Assembly: GCA_903903715.1 (NCBI GenBank) | Contig: CAIUZX010000408.1 | Coordinates: 1-35,522 of the forward strand | Direction of reading: 5' to 3' | DNA length: 35,522 nt | From: an uncultured Caulobacterales bacterium | GTDB taxonomy: Bacteria > Pseudomonadota > Alphaproteobacteria > Caulobacterales > Caulobacteraceae | In this document: positions 8,193 through 16,831 of the stretch, piece after piece | Numbering within the stretch: the stretch's first letter is position 1 | How the letters are laid out: every line of letters starts with the position of its first letter | Notes under the pieces: model-generated | The model's input: only the letters and a program-made list of their open reading frames with translations | What the model was told of the DNA's origin: nothing | Database searches by the model: none | Position numbers and translations under genes: made by a program

Positions 8193-8614
8193 GCGTCGGC
8201 ACGACTGCCCTCACCGCCGTGGCCACGGGCCTGTATGCGACGCTGGCCAACGACCACGCGCACCGGGCGCTGGTCCCGGGCGGGATCTGGGACCACGCGC
8301 CCCAGGACCCGACGTTCCCGCTCGAGTACCTCCGCGACTTCGAGGAGGAGCCCGAGGACACGGCGGGCCTGCAGTGCCGAGTCGTCAAGGGGTCGCTGCA
8401 CATCTACTCGACCTACGCCGGGATGACGGAGGCGTACGCCATCCTCGACAGCGCGGTCGCGCTGCTGCGACAGACGGCGATCGCCCTGGTGGGCTGGGCG
8501 CACGACGCGACGCTCTACGACGGGGCGGTGCAGGCGGACCCGGAACTCGACGACGCGAACGTCCAATACCAGCACCTGGTCGCGCGGTTCCGCGTGTTCG
8601 TCATGGAGGCGTGA
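8189..8614 (+). CDS. Tail completion protein, DUF3168/gp17-like
   Basis: A 141-residue protein with the DUF3168 pattern: an N-terminal helix TALTAVATGLYATLAND, a central strand pair VVKGSLHIYSTYAG, the helix TEAYAILDSAVALLRQ and a C-terminal strand YQHLVARFRVFVMEA. SPP1 gp17 relatives sit at the head-proximal end of the tail. ATGA coupling joins it to the gp10-like gene. Confidence 0.8.
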   Translation: MSVGTTALTAVATGLYATLANDHAHRALVPGGIWDHAPQDPTFPLEYLRDFEEEPEDTAGLQCRVVKGSLHIYSTYAGMTEAYAILDSAVALLRQTAIALVGWAHDATLYDGAVQADPELDDANVQYQHLVARFRVFVMEA

Positions 8615-8615
8615 T

Positions 8616-9341
8616 ATGTCGGTTCTGATCAACGGCCGGCTCTACCTCGGGGCGTACGACTTGAGCGGGTACGCCAACCAGCTCGAGCCGAAGCCCTCCG
8701 TCGCGATGAAGAAGACGACGACGCTCCTCACGCAAGGCGTCGACCAGGACGAGTGCGGCTACGAGACGTTCTCGCTGGGCGGCAAGCTGTTCATGCTCGC
8801 GGACGGCACGTCGATCGCGACCTACAAGAGCCACGACATCATCCGGGCCTATTGGAAGCTGACGGACATCCCGCTGACCTGGTGCCCCAACGGGGGCGCC
8901 GTCGGGGACCTGGCGGGGAGCTTCCAGGCGACGGTCGCCGAGTGCCAGCCCAACGGCACCGTCGGCGAGTTCTACGCCGCCACGCTCAAGGCCGACGCCT
9001 CGCGCGGCATCTGGGTCTACGGCGCGATCCTGGCGACCGGGGCGATCGTGGCGGGCGGCAACGGGGCGGCCCAGCTGCTGGGCGCGGTGGCGGCCACCCA
9101 AGCCGTCTATGGAGCCCTGCACGTCCTGGCGGCCGCGGGGGGCACCCTGACCGTGAAGATCCAGAGCGACGACAACGCCGGGTTCACCTCCCCGACCGAC
9201 CGCCTGTCGTTCACTGCCGCGACGGGCAAGACCTACCAGTGGCTCGCGCTCGCCGGGCCGATCACGGACACCTACTGGCGGGCGGTGTGGACGCTCCCGG
9301 CCGGGAGCGCGACCTTCGTCACGATGGCCGGTATTCGATAG
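8616..9341 (+). CDS. Tail tube-like protein 1 (long paralogue)
   Basis: A 241-residue beta-rich protein in the slot of the major tail tube subunit. The N-terminus reads LYLGAYDLSGYANQLEPKPSV and the next block GYETFSLGGKLFM; both are shared in pattern with the following gene. The middle contains an Ala/Gly/Val segment (about residues 135-175), and the C-terminus resembles an extra Ig-like domain with SDDNAGFTSPTDRLSF. Tail tube proteins polymerise into the hexameric tail tube. Which of the two paralogues makes the tube cannot be decided here. Confidence 0.65.
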   Translation: MSVLINGRLYLGAYDLSGYANQLEPKPSVAMKKTTTLLTQGVDQDECGYETFSLGGKLFMLADGTSIATYKSHDIIRAYWKLTDIPLTWCPNGGAVGDLAGSFQATVAECQPNGTVGEFYAATLKADASRGIWVYGAILATGAIVAGGNGAAQLLGAVAATQAVYGALHVLAAAGGTLTVKIQSDDNAGFTSPTDRLSFTAATGKTYQWLALAGPITDTYWRAVWTLPAGSATFVTMAGIR

Positions 9342-9353
9342 GAGATCACGCAC

Positions 9354-9764
9354 ATGGTTCTGACTGCGCCGTTCATCAGCATCGCCGGCACCGACCTGAG
9401 CGCCTTCGCGATGGAGGTCACGCCGACCCCGAACGTCAATATGGTCGAATGCACCGTCGGCAACACCGGCGGCGTGTCCACCAGCGAGCCCGGCATGGAG
9501 GCCTTCCAGATCAAGGCCAAGTTCAAGCACACGTCGATGGCCGCGGGCCAGCCGCACACGGTGCTCTACGCCCAGCATCGCCAGACGAACGTCGCGGTGG
9601 TCTTCCGCGCATCGCAGGCGGTGGTCGGCCCGACGAACCCGCAGCTCACCTTCACCGGGACGCTGTCCTACGACCAGCACCCGGGCGGGGCGGTCGGGTC
9701 CGGGCTGACCGTCGGCTGCACCATCTACTGCAACCAGAGCGGGTACACCTGGGCGACCGCCTAA
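9354..9764 (+). CDS. Tail tube-like protein 2 (short paralogue)
   Basis: A 136-residue protein starting PFISIAGTDLSAFAMEVTP and continuing GMEAFQIKAKFKHTS. It aligns by eye with the start of the preceding protein (DLSGYANQLEPKPSV against DLSAFAMEVTPTPNV, and GYETFSLGGKLF against GMEAFQIKAKFK), so the two genes are probably an ancient duplication. Lacking the extra domain of its neighbour, it is closer in size to a minimal tube subunit. GGAG precedes the ATG. Confidence 0.65.
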   Translation: MVLTAPFISIAGTDLSAFAMEVTPTPNVNMVECTVGNTGGVSTSEPGMEAFQIKAKFKHTSMAAGQPHTVLYAQHRQTNVAVVFRASQAVVGPTNPQLTFTGTLSYDQHPGGAVGSGLTVGCTIYCNQSGYTWATA

Positions 9765-9773
9765 GGGGGAGTC

Positions 9774-10133
9774 GTGAACGCATTGAGCCGGGAGGGCCTG
9801 TTGGCGGCCCTCCCCACCGTGTTGCCGGAGCCCGTCGCGGTGCCGGCGCTGGATCTCGTCGTCTTCGTGCGGCCGCTGTCCGGGATTCAGCGGGACGCGC
9901 TCGAGCTGAATCAGCACGAACGCCGGCGCAAGGGTCTCCCGCCGAACTTCCGCGGGATGATCGTGGCGCTCGGCGCGTGCACCGAATCCGGCGTCCGCGT
10001 CTTCACGGATGAGGACGCGGAGGCGTTGGGCGCGGTGCGGGCCGACGTGCTCGAACCGATCGCGGAGAAGATCCAGCAGGCGTCGGGCTACAGCGTGGCG
10101 GACGTCAAAGCCCTGGGAAAAGACTTGGCCTGA
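9774..10133 (+). CDS. Tail assembly chaperone, short form (gpG-like)
   Basis: A 119-residue protein with GTG start and AAGGGGGAG upstream. It lies between the tail tube and tape measure genes, the canonical place for the chaperone that coats the tape measure during tail assembly. The sequence has a strand VVFVRPLSGIQRDALEL and an acidic helix DEDAEALGAVRADVLEPIAEKIQQ, as in many gpG analogues. Its last codons carry the slippery site that allows the longer gpGT form. Confidence 0.85.
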   Translation: MNALSREGLLAALPTVLPEPVAVPALDLVVFVRPLSGIQRDALELNQHERRRKGLPPNFRGMIVALGACTESGVRVFTDEDAEALGAVRADVLEPIAEKIQQASGYSVADVKALGKDLA

Positions 10134-10345
10134 CCCCGTGGCGTCGGTTCGCGTTCTTCCTCGCGGCGCGGCTCGGGAAGACCGTGGCCGAGCTCCTCGC
10201 GGCGATGCCGGATGGATCCGAGCTCGCCGAGTGGCGCGCCTACCTCGAGGGGGACGCACAGGTGCAGGCCTTGGTGGCGAGCGGGACCGACGCGCAACTG
10301 GCGGAGCGGCTCATCTGGGACCCGCGTGACGAATCGGAGGCATGA
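9774..10345 (+). CDS. Tail assembly chaperone, -1 frameshift fusion (gpGT-like)
   Basis: Ribosomes slipping back one base at G GGA AAA (10115-10121) join codons 9774-10121 to codons 10121-10345 and make a 190-residue protein. The new part begins RLGLTPWRRFAFFLAARLG and contains AELLAAMPDGSELAEWRAYL, the helical signature of gpT-like extensions that recruit tube protein to the tape measure. The downstream frame is fully open to TGA 10343-10345, has no convincing start of its own, and ends just before the tape measure start. Seen directly: the heptamer in the right phase and the open frame. Inferred: the efficiency and role. Confidence 0.88.
10115..10121 (+). other. -1 ribosomal frameshift slippery heptamer GGGAAAA
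   Basis: The heptamer fits X XXY YYZ in the reading phase of the gpG-like gene (codons GGA at 10116 and AAA at 10119). After slippage the tRNAs re-pair on GGG and AAA. The zero-frame stop TGA follows 9 bases after the heptamer, and the -1 frame stays open for 74 codons. Confidence 0.9.
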
Positions 10346-10348
10346 CCG

Positions 10349-12316
10349 GTGGTCATTGGCGCGCTCATCTACAAGATCGGGGCGGACATCGCCGACCTGG
10401 TGAAGAACAGCGACCAGGTCAATGCCCAGCTCTCGAAATTGAACGAGACCGCCAAGAGTCACACCACGTCGTTCACCACGATGACCGAAAGCTGGGTCGC
10501 GGGTCAGCTCACCCTGGATGCCCTGCGTGGCGCGGTGAGCGGCGTCACGACCTTCCTGAAGGACTCGGTCGCCGAATACGCGGCCTCGGAACAGGCCTCC
10601 GCGCGCCTGACGGCCGCGATGCGCGCGCAAGGGAGTGCGACCGGCGGAACGATCGCGTCGTTCGATGCCCTGGCGGAGAAGTACCGGCAGATCACGGTCT
10701 ACGACGACGACGTCATCAAAGGGGCAATGGCGATCGGGGTCCAGGTGGGCAACGTCCTCCCGAGCCAGATGGAGGGGCTGCTCACCGCGTCGACCAACCT
10801 CGCGGCGGGGCTGGGGATGGACCTGGCCGAGGCGACGACGGTCGTCGCGAAGGCGATGGCCGGCAACACGACGGCGCTCGCGAAGCTCTCCCCCGCGATC
10901 CGCGACCTCGGCGTCGAGGGCAAGAACGCGACGGCCATCCTGGAGGCGCTCAACTCCGCGTTCGGCGGCCAGGCGGCGGCCCAGGTCGACACCTATGCGG
11001 GCCGCGTCGCCCAGCTCGGGAACTCGTGGGGCGAGGTGAAGAAGGCCATTGGCGAGGCGCTCGCCACGGACGCCGACGTCCAGGCCTTCATGGAGCACAT
11101 GAAGACCGGCGCGGACTCGGCCGCCGAGTCGATCAAGACGATGGGCGTGCGGTGGAACCTCGGGGAGATCCTGAAGGGGGGCCTGGGGGCCGCGCTTCCC
11201 GGCGGCCTACTCGGCGGCGTCGGCGACTACATGATGGCGACGGGCGCGGCGGCGCAGGAGAAGGCGCACCCCGACAAGTTCGGGGAGGCCGACATCTGGA
11301 AGTCCGTCATGACCCAGTCGGCCGCGTGGACGGCCGACCTCGCGATGGAGGCGCGCTTGGCGGCGAAGGCCTACGACGAGTTCTGCGAGAAGGTCGTCAC
11401 GCTCGACGGCCTCCACAAGGGCCTGACATCGGCCGCGACCGCCGGGCTCGCGGGCTGGGCGGCCAAAGGCAAAGAGGTCGAGGAGAGCTACACCCGGATG
11501 CTCGCGGCGATCGACAAGTTCCACGGGATTGCGCCGCCGGGCGAGATCAGCCTCCCGGACCTCTACAAAACGCAGGGGCTGAACGAAACCGGCCGGGCCT
11601 GGTTGCCCACGGACCCCTACGACATCAAGACGGCCGCGATCGAGAAGGAACGCACGGAGCGGATCCGCGCCCTCGACGAGCAGCGCCGACAAGCGGGCGG
11701 CCTGATGTCGCCCCAGGAGTACCAGACCGCGCGCGAGCTGATCGACCAGGACGCCCAGCAGAAGCTGAACCAGGCGTTCGACGACTTCCAGGCGGGGTTG
11801 ATGAAGGGCAGCGCCAGCGCGGCGGGGCTGTCGTCCGGGCTCGACCAGGCGACCGCGTCGATCGCGAAGTACGCGGGCGCCAGCCAGGCGGGCGGCGGGT
11901 GGGCGGGGTCCGGGTTCCTCGGCGCCTACGCGAACGGCGGGGCGCCGCCGGCGAGCGGGATGAGCGCGATGGACCTGATGCGCTACAACACCAGCCTCGA
12001 CATGGCGCTCTACGGGAAGGGCCTCCCCCCCGAGCTGGCCGCGCTCATTTTCGGGCCGACCGTCTTCCCGGACGGGACGGTGCGGAAGTTCGCGACGGGC
12101 GGCTATGCCGCGCGCCCGACCCTGGCGATCGTCGGCGACAGCCCCGGTGGCGAGTACATGGTCCCGGCCGGGAAGATGGGCGGCCACACGGTCATCCAAG
12201 TGACGATCAACGCCCAGGGCGCGTCGTTCGACACCCCGCAGTCGCGGACGGCGCTCGCGAATGAGGTGGCCGCCGCCCTCGAGGCCCGCCTGCGGGCCCA
12301 AGGGAAACGGCTGTGA
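10349..12316 (+). CDS. Tape measure protein (short)
   Basis: A 655-residue tape measure that sets tail length and may be ejected with DNA. The N-terminal part is helical and Ala-rich, with MTESWVAGQLTLDALRGAV and repeated T/A/S heptads; residues about 60-260 resemble the minor tail region with AVSGVTTFLKDSVAEYAASEQ. The end contains the common YMVPAGKMGG and a helix ALANEVAAALEARLRAQ. By the usual rule of about 1.5 angstrom per residue, the tail would be roughly 100 nm. I use GTG 10349 because GGAGG at 10336-10340 is correctly spaced and the first residues MVIGALIYKIGADIADL match tape-measure starts; an ATG at 10342 is in another frame. Confidence 0.9.
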   Translation: MVIGALIYKIGADIADLVKNSDQVNAQLSKLNETAKSHTTSFTTMTESWVAGQLTLDALRGAVSGVTTFLKDSVAEYAASEQASARLTAAMRAQGSATGGTIASFDALAEKYRQITVYDDDVIKGAMAIGVQVGNVLPSQMEGLLTASTNLAAGLGMDLAEATTVVAKAMAGNTTALAKLSPAIRDLGVEGKNATAILEALNSAFGGQAAAQVDTYAGRVAQLGNSWGEVKKAIGEALATDADVQAFMEHMKTGADSAAESIKTMGVRWNLGEILKGGLGAALPGGLLGGVGDYMMATGAAAQEKAHPDKFGEADIWKSVMTQSAAWTADLAMEARLAAKAYDEFCEKVVTLDGLHKGLTSAATAGLAGWAAKGKEVEESYTRMLAAIDKFHGIAPPGEISLPDLYKTQGLNETGRAWLPTDPYDIKTAAIEKERTERIRALDEQRRQAGGLMSPQEYQTARELIDQDAQQKLNQAFDDFQAGLMKGSASAAGLSSGLDQATASIAKYAGASQAGGGWAGSGFLGAYANGGAPPASGMSAMDLMRYNTSLDMALYGKGLPPELAALIFGPTVFPDGTVRKFATGGYAARPTLAIVGDSPGGEYMVPAGKMGGHTVIQVTINAQGASFDTPQSRTALANEVAAALEARLRAQGKRL

Positions 12317-14904
12317 GCCTCCCCGTCATCGTCGTCGCGGGCGTCGACCGCTCAGGTCTCGTCGAGCTCGTGAACGACATCCGCCTCGAGGATGTGCGCG
12401 GGTCCGGCAGCTCCGGCGGCGCGGCCTCCGTCCTGGTGTCCTTCCGCCCGACCCCCGGCTGGCGCCCCGCCGGCGGGATGGCCGTCGCCATCAGTTACGG
12501 CGGCCGCGGGCTGTTTGCGGGCGAGATCACGCACGTCGAACGGGCGAAGCACGGGCTGACCTGGTGCGACGACTGTACGGTGACGGCCAAGCTCTTCCTT
12601 CTCGACCGCACTGCGCCGGTCTATGCGTCGTATGTCGGCCAGTCCGCGAGTGCCATCTTCGCGGACCTGATGACGCGGGCGCCGGCGGAGTTCACAGCGA
12701 CCGCGATTGAAGCCGGCCTGGCCACGATCGCCGACATCCAATTCCCAGGCGTCTCACTCTGGGAGGCGATCCAGCGAACCGCCGCGGCCATCGGCGCGGT
12801 CGTCTATCTGGACGAGGACAACGACCTGCATGCCTACGTCACCACGGACGCCGGCGTGGAGCAGCCGGACACAGTGACGCTCGCGAATACCCGCGAGGGC
12901 ACCATCAGGCCGGTGGAGGACTGGTCCCAGGTCGAGACGCGCGTCTACGTCGAGGGGCCCGCGAGCTCGCTCGCCTCCGCCGCGCCGGTGTTTGCGGGGG
13001 ACACGACGATCCCGGTCGCCGACGCCTCGGGCTTCTCCTCGCCGGCCGGGATCGTCCAGGCCGGCGCCGCCCAGTTGGCGTACTCGGGCGTGATGCAGAA
13101 CTACGACAACCACTACACCGAGTACGCCGGGGCCACCTACAACCCGATTGGCGGCGTGCGGCTCGGCGTGAACAATACCGTCGGTCTGCCGGCGTCGGGC
13201 TGGCTCTTCACGCAGGACGGCCGGGCGTTTCGCTATACGGGGATCTCGCCGTGGGACGTCGCTGTCCTCATGCCGGGGCATTTCCTGATCCAGTCGATCA
13301 CGCAGGGCGCCTATGTCCCCGGCAGCGGGTACCCGACGACCCTCACGTTGACGACGAACGACGCGGTCTTCTGCGCCGGCTACTCGAGCGCGGTGCTGGG
13401 GATCTACGGGACGACCTCCAACAACTACAACTATCACAGCTTCACCGCCACATACGTCGCGCCGAACCAGGTCGCCTTCTACTGCGCCGTCTCGGTGGCG
13501 AACCTCGGGCAGCAGGGCTACTGCGGACTCTTCAGGAATCCGACGATCACCGACATTCAGGTGACCGCGGGCGTCGCGACGGTCACGCTGGGGTGGAGCG
13601 CCCGGAAATTCGTCGTGGGCGACTGGATCACGATCAGCGGAAACAGCTACGCGCCCTACAACGGCACGTGGCCGGTCCTCGGGGTCCCCGACTCCGCCCA
13701 CCTCACCTTCAAGTGCCCGAACAGCCGGTGGACGGGCAGCGGCGGCGTCTGCGATCTGGCCGGCGTCCCCCGGGTCTCCCTCTCCGAAGGGACGCCGCTC
13801 GTGGTTGGGGAGTGCCTGACGGGGGTCACGGGCGCGCCCGCGCTGGCCGAGGGGTCGTCCCTGACGGCGCTCGTGCAGGTGGACGACGTGCCCGCGCAGG
13901 AGGCTCTGGCGGCCGCCACGGGCGGGGATGGGATCCGCGTCGGGCCGGTCATCCAGGAAGGCAGCCTGACGCTCGCCGCGGCCGCCGTGCGCGGCCAGGC
14001 CGAGCTCGCCGTGCGGAAGGACCCGGAGATCCGGCTCTCCTATTCGTCGCTCGACCCGAAGACGCGCGCCGGCGCGAGCGTGACGGTCGACGTGCACACG
14101 CCCGCCTATCCCGACCTGGTCCTCGCCGACAGCCCGACCGGCTACTGGCGCCTCGGCGAGCTCGTCGGGACCACGGCGGCTGACGCGTCCGGGCACGCGC
14201 ACCCGCTGACGCTCGTCGGCTCCCCGACGCTCGGCGCGGACGGGGCGCTCCTGGACGGCGCGCGGGCCCTGGAATCGGTCGGCAGCGGCCATTACGGCTA
14301 CGCCGCGCACCACGCGGACTGGAACCCGGGCAGTAACCCCTTCTCGGTCGAGGCCCGGGTGCGCGGGAGCAGCTGGGCGGCGGGGAAGTGGGCCCTCTGG
14401 CACGGGTCGGACCTCGGCAACGCGGCCGGGTGGGGCCTCGCCATCGAGACCGGTGGGATCACGTTCGTCGTCGGCGACGGGGCGGCCCACGCGACGATCG
14501 TCGGGGCCTTCACCACGCCCGACCGCTGGTACCACGTGGTGGCTGTGGTGGATCGGGCCGCCGGGTTCCTGCGGCTCTACGTCGACGGCGCCGCGGTGAC
14601 GCCGGTGTCCCTGGGCGCGGTCGGCAGCCTCAACGTGACGGCGCAGCTGCAGGCGGGCGTCGGGAACGCGACGGCGCGGCTCCAGGACCTGGCCATCTAC
14701 CCGTCGGCGCTCTCGTCGACCCGCGTGACGGTGCACTACGCGGCGCGGCTGCAGCCGGCGCCGATCACGGGCACCTTTAAGGTGACGAAGGTCCAGTACT
14801 CCGGATTCAACAACGGCCCCGCGGCGACGATTCGTCGTGACGTCGAGGCGTCGAACAAGCGGTTCTCGCCCGCGGATCTGTTCCGGCAGTGGTCCGCGGC
14901 CTAA
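12313..14904 (+). CDS. Distal tail/hub-like protein with LamG domain
   Basis: An 863-residue tail protein coupled to the tape measure by a GTGA overlap. Residues 1-220 look like a hub domain (LFAGEITHVERAKHG, then VSLWEAIQRTAAAIGAVVYLDEDNDLHAYV, the pattern of gp27/Tal-like baseplate hubs). The middle is beta-rich with VTAGVATVTLGWSARKFVVGD. Residues about 600-820 form a LamG/concanavalin-type sandwich, recognisable from SPTGYWRLGEL, NPFSVEARVRG, DRWYHVVAVVDRAAGFLRLYVDG and LQDLAIYPSALS. The LamG part probably binds host glycans. Roles come from domain patterns and position. Confidence 0.75.
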   Translation: MSLPVIVVAGVDRSGLVELVNDIRLEDVRGSGSSGGAASVLVSFRPTPGWRPAGGMAVAISYGGRGLFAGEITHVERAKHGLTWCDDCTVTAKLFLLDRTAPVYASYVGQSASAIFADLMTRAPAEFTATAIEAGLATIADIQFPGVSLWEAIQRTAAAIGAVVYLDEDNDLHAYVTTDAGVEQPDTVTLANTREGTIRPVEDWSQVETRVYVEGPASSLASAAPVFAGDTTIPVADASGFSSPAGIVQAGAAQLAYSGVMQNYDNHYTEYAGATYNPIGGVRLGVNNTVGLPASGWLFTQDGRAFRYTGISPWDVAVLMPGHFLIQSITQGAYVPGSGYPTTLTLTTNDAVFCAGYSSAVLGIYGTTSNNYNYHSFTATYVAPNQVAFYCAVSVANLGQQGYCGLFRNPTITDIQVTAGVATVTLGWSARKFVVGDWITISGNSYAPYNGTWPVLGVPDSAHLTFKCPNSRWTGSGGVCDLAGVPRVSLSEGTPLVVGECLTGVTGAPALAEGSSLTALVQVDDVPAQEALAAATGGDGIRVGPVIQEGSLTLAAAAVRGQAELAVRKDPEIRLSYSSLDPKTRAGASVTVDVHTPAYPDLVLADSPTGYWRLGELVGTTAADASGHAHPLTLVGSPTLGADGALLDGARALESVGSGHYGYAAHHADWNPGSNPFSVEARVRGSSWAAGKWALWHGSDLGNAAGWGLAIETGGITFVVGDGAAHATIVGAFTTPDRWYHVVAVVDRAAGFLRLYVDGAAVTPVSLGAVGSLNVTAQLQAGVGNATARLQDLAIYPSALSSTRVTVHYAARLQPAPITGTFKVTKVQYSGFNNGPAATIRRDVEASNKRFSPADLFRQWSAA

Positions 14905-14939
14905 CCCCTGGCCTGGCGGCAGCTGCAGAGAGCGGCGAA

Positions 14940-16427
14940 ATGAACATCTGTATGCAAGAGCCGTTCGTCGGTGTGACGGTGGCCCGCGTCGGCCCACTGA
15001 CGATGGTCACGTACCCCGACGGGCGATCCGTCGATGTGACCTGTTCCCCGTGGGGCGAGGACGACGCGGGGATGCAGCTCGTGGTGGACGGCGGCGTGCT
15101 CTGGCTCTGGTGCGCGGCGCTGATCACGCCGACGCAGTGGGGCATCATCGGCCGCCCCGTGGGCGAGCATGACGCGATTCAGTCCTGCACGACGCCGCAA
15201 CCGGGCTGGCGCGCGTGGTGTACGAGTCCAGGCTACTGGAGTCTCGAGGTGGGCGGGGTCGTGGAGGTCTACTCGCCTGCCGATCCGCGCGTCCACTTTT
15301 CCGGCGTGCCTCAGGCGAGCTTCCGCCTCGACACAGTGGAGGGGCGGGCCCCGTTGACCGTCACGGCGACGTTGACGCGCGCGAACATCACGGAGTGGCG
15401 CTGGCTGGTGGACGGGGTGGTTGACCATCCCGACCTTGAGACGCACACGTTCAGCCTGACGACACCGGGCATGCATATACTCGGCGTACGGACCAATCCG
15501 CCGGTGGTCGTACCGACGCAGCCGGTGATGGTCCTCCCGGCCGTCGTGGTGCCTGTTCCTCCCCCGCCGGTGGTGCCGCCCTCACCGTCGCGCATGGCGT
15601 ACGGCGTCGAGACGTTCGGGCTGCTGGACGACAAGACCGAGCCGGACCTCGCGGTGCTGGCGCGGAACGGGTACACGGTCTGCCGGGTGGAAGCCCCGCA
15701 GGCCCTGTCCGCGCCGGTCACCATGCAGCCGTCTGCGGCCTCCGAGGCGCTCGAGCACTACTACGCCCAGACGACGGCCCAGTACGCCCGCCACGGTCTC
15801 CGGTGCCATTGGGTGATCGAGCCGCAGGAATCGCCCTACGTGCCGCTCGGGTGTTCCTGCGACTTCATGAACGAGATGAACATCGGCTGGCGCGGCAAAC
15901 CCCGGATGACGCCCGCGCAGTACCGGGGGGCGTTGATCGCGGCGCTCCCCGCGCTGCTCGCGCGCGGGGTGACCGTCTATGGCGGCGTCGTCAGCGACAC
16001 CGACACGAACGGTGTGGCCTGGATGCGCGAGGTCTTCAACGGAATGCCGCCCGAGGTGGGCGCGTGCTGGCATCGGTACGCCGCCGAGAACGACCCGAAC
16101 AAACCCAAGAGCGGCTGGCCCTCGCGCAGCGCCGAGACCGCGGCGATGCGAGCCGTCAACGGGACGCGGCCGTTCATCATCAGCGAATGGTCCTACCCGA
16201 CGAGGTACGTCGTGAAGTTCCTCTGGGGCTTGATCAAGACGACGCGCACGATGTTCGACGGGGACCAGTTCAACGCGGAACGGCAGGAGTGCGGGTACTG
16301 GAAGGCCCAGGGCGCCACCGGGATCATGCGGTACCGGCGGGAAGATGCCCCCGGTGAACCGCCGTTCGGATTGAAGACGATGGATGGACAGTGGCGGCGC
16401 GCACTGACTGTGCCGCTGCACGCGTAG
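14940..16427 (+). CDS. Tail protein with PKD-like module and clan GH-A-like glycosidase domain
   Basis: A 495-residue protein in three parts. The N-terminal 125 residues are beta-rich and unassigned. Residues about 130-190 look like a PKD/Ig module (FRLDTVEGRAPLTVTATLTR ... EWRWLVDG ... GMHILGV). A Pro/Val-rich linker follows (about 190-220). Residues about 220-490 resemble a TIM-barrel glycoside hydrolase of clan GH-A: DFMNEMNIG supplies a likely acid/base Glu312 and FIISEWSYPT a likely nucleophile Glu416, about 100 residues apart as expected for strands 4 and 7. It could degrade surface polysaccharide during adsorption. ATG 14940 was chosen; a GTG at 14889 in the same frame would overlap the previous gene. 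The substrate is unknown. Confidence 0.7.
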   Translation: MNICMQEPFVGVTVARVGPLTMVTYPDGRSVDVTCSPWGEDDAGMQLVVDGGVLWLWCAALITPTQWGIIGRPVGEHDAIQSCTTPQPGWRAWCTSPGYWSLEVGGVVEVYSPADPRVHFSGVPQASFRLDTVEGRAPLTVTATLTRANITEWRWLVDGVVDHPDLETHTFSLTTPGMHILGVRTNPPVVVPTQPVMVLPAVVVPVPPPPVVPPSPSRMAYGVETFGLLDDKTEPDLAVLARNGYTVCRVEAPQALSAPVTMQPSAASEALEHYYAQTTAQYARHGLRCHWVIEPQESPYVPLGCSCDFMNEMNIGWRGKPRMTPAQYRGALIAALPALLARGVTVYGGVVSDTDTNGVAWMREVFNGMPPEVGACWHRYAAENDPNKPKSGWPSRSAETAAMRAVNGTRPFIISEWSYPTRYVVKFLWGLIKTTRTMFDGDQFNAERQECGYWKAQGATGIMRYRREDAPGEPPFGLKTMDGQWRRALTVPLHA

Positions 16428-16480
16428 TTTTCGAGTCCCCAGGTCGGCGGCTGGCCTGGCCCCCGACCGAGGAGACGACC

Positions 16481-16831
16481 GTGGATGCACCGCAAGAGTG
16501 GCCGACTCGTGAATATGAACGGAGGCTTGACCATCTGCGAGAGGTGTTCGAGCTGAAACTCGCCGCGGAGGACCGGGCGCTGGTCCTCCAAGCGGGGGAA
16601 TATCAACGACGGCTCGATGAACTGAACCATGCAGCGCAGCGCCTCACCGTGATGCAGGAAAAGTTCGTGTCGTCCGATGTCTACCGGGTCGAGCATCGCG
16701 CCCTGATGGACCACATGGACCGAGCCTATGCGGTGCTGACGAAAGAATTGAAGGCGCTGGAGAAACTCGTCTGGGGCATCGCGGGCACGATGGGGATGCT
16801 GCAATTGTTGGCTCATTTTTTCTTCAAATGA
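16481..16831 (+). CDS. XhlA-like coiled-coil protein with C-terminal membrane helix
   Basis: A 116-residue protein: residues 1 to about 90 are a charged helical/coiled-coil region (REYERRLDHLREVFELKLAAED and further heptads), then one hydrophobic helix LVWGIAGTMGMLQLLAHFF and a terminal Lys. This layout matches XhlA-type haemolysin/holin accessory proteins, which help the endolysin cross or reach the membrane. It starts at GTG 16481 with GGAG ten bases upstream and is coupled to the endolysin by an ATGA overlap, which strongly suggests a lysis role. A structural membrane-attached protein is the alternative. Confidence 0.6.
   Translation: MDAPQEWPTREYERRLDHLREVFELKLAAEDRALVLQAGEYQRRLDELNHAAQRLTVMQEKFVSSDVYRVEHRALMDHMDRAYAVLTKELKALEKLVWGIAGTMGMLQLLAHFFFK

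Noticed and set aside
8601-10259. Long minus-strand frame opposite the tail tube and chaperone genes
   Set aside because: Arg/Asp/Gly-rich shadow; the + strand genes have coupled starts and family motifs.
10342-12264. A 640-codon + strand frame overlapping the tape measure gene, starting at ATG 10342
   Set aside because: The product is Arg/Gly-rich low complexity; the alternative frame gives a well-formed tape measure with a better placed start.
12754-14997. A 747-codon open frame on the minus strand opposite the hub-like tail gene
   Set aside because: Composition is Arg/Gly/Pro/Val/Asp filler typical of antisense frames in GC-rich DNA. The + strand gene has clear LamG and hub motifs, and no promoter or ribosome binding site supports the minus frame.
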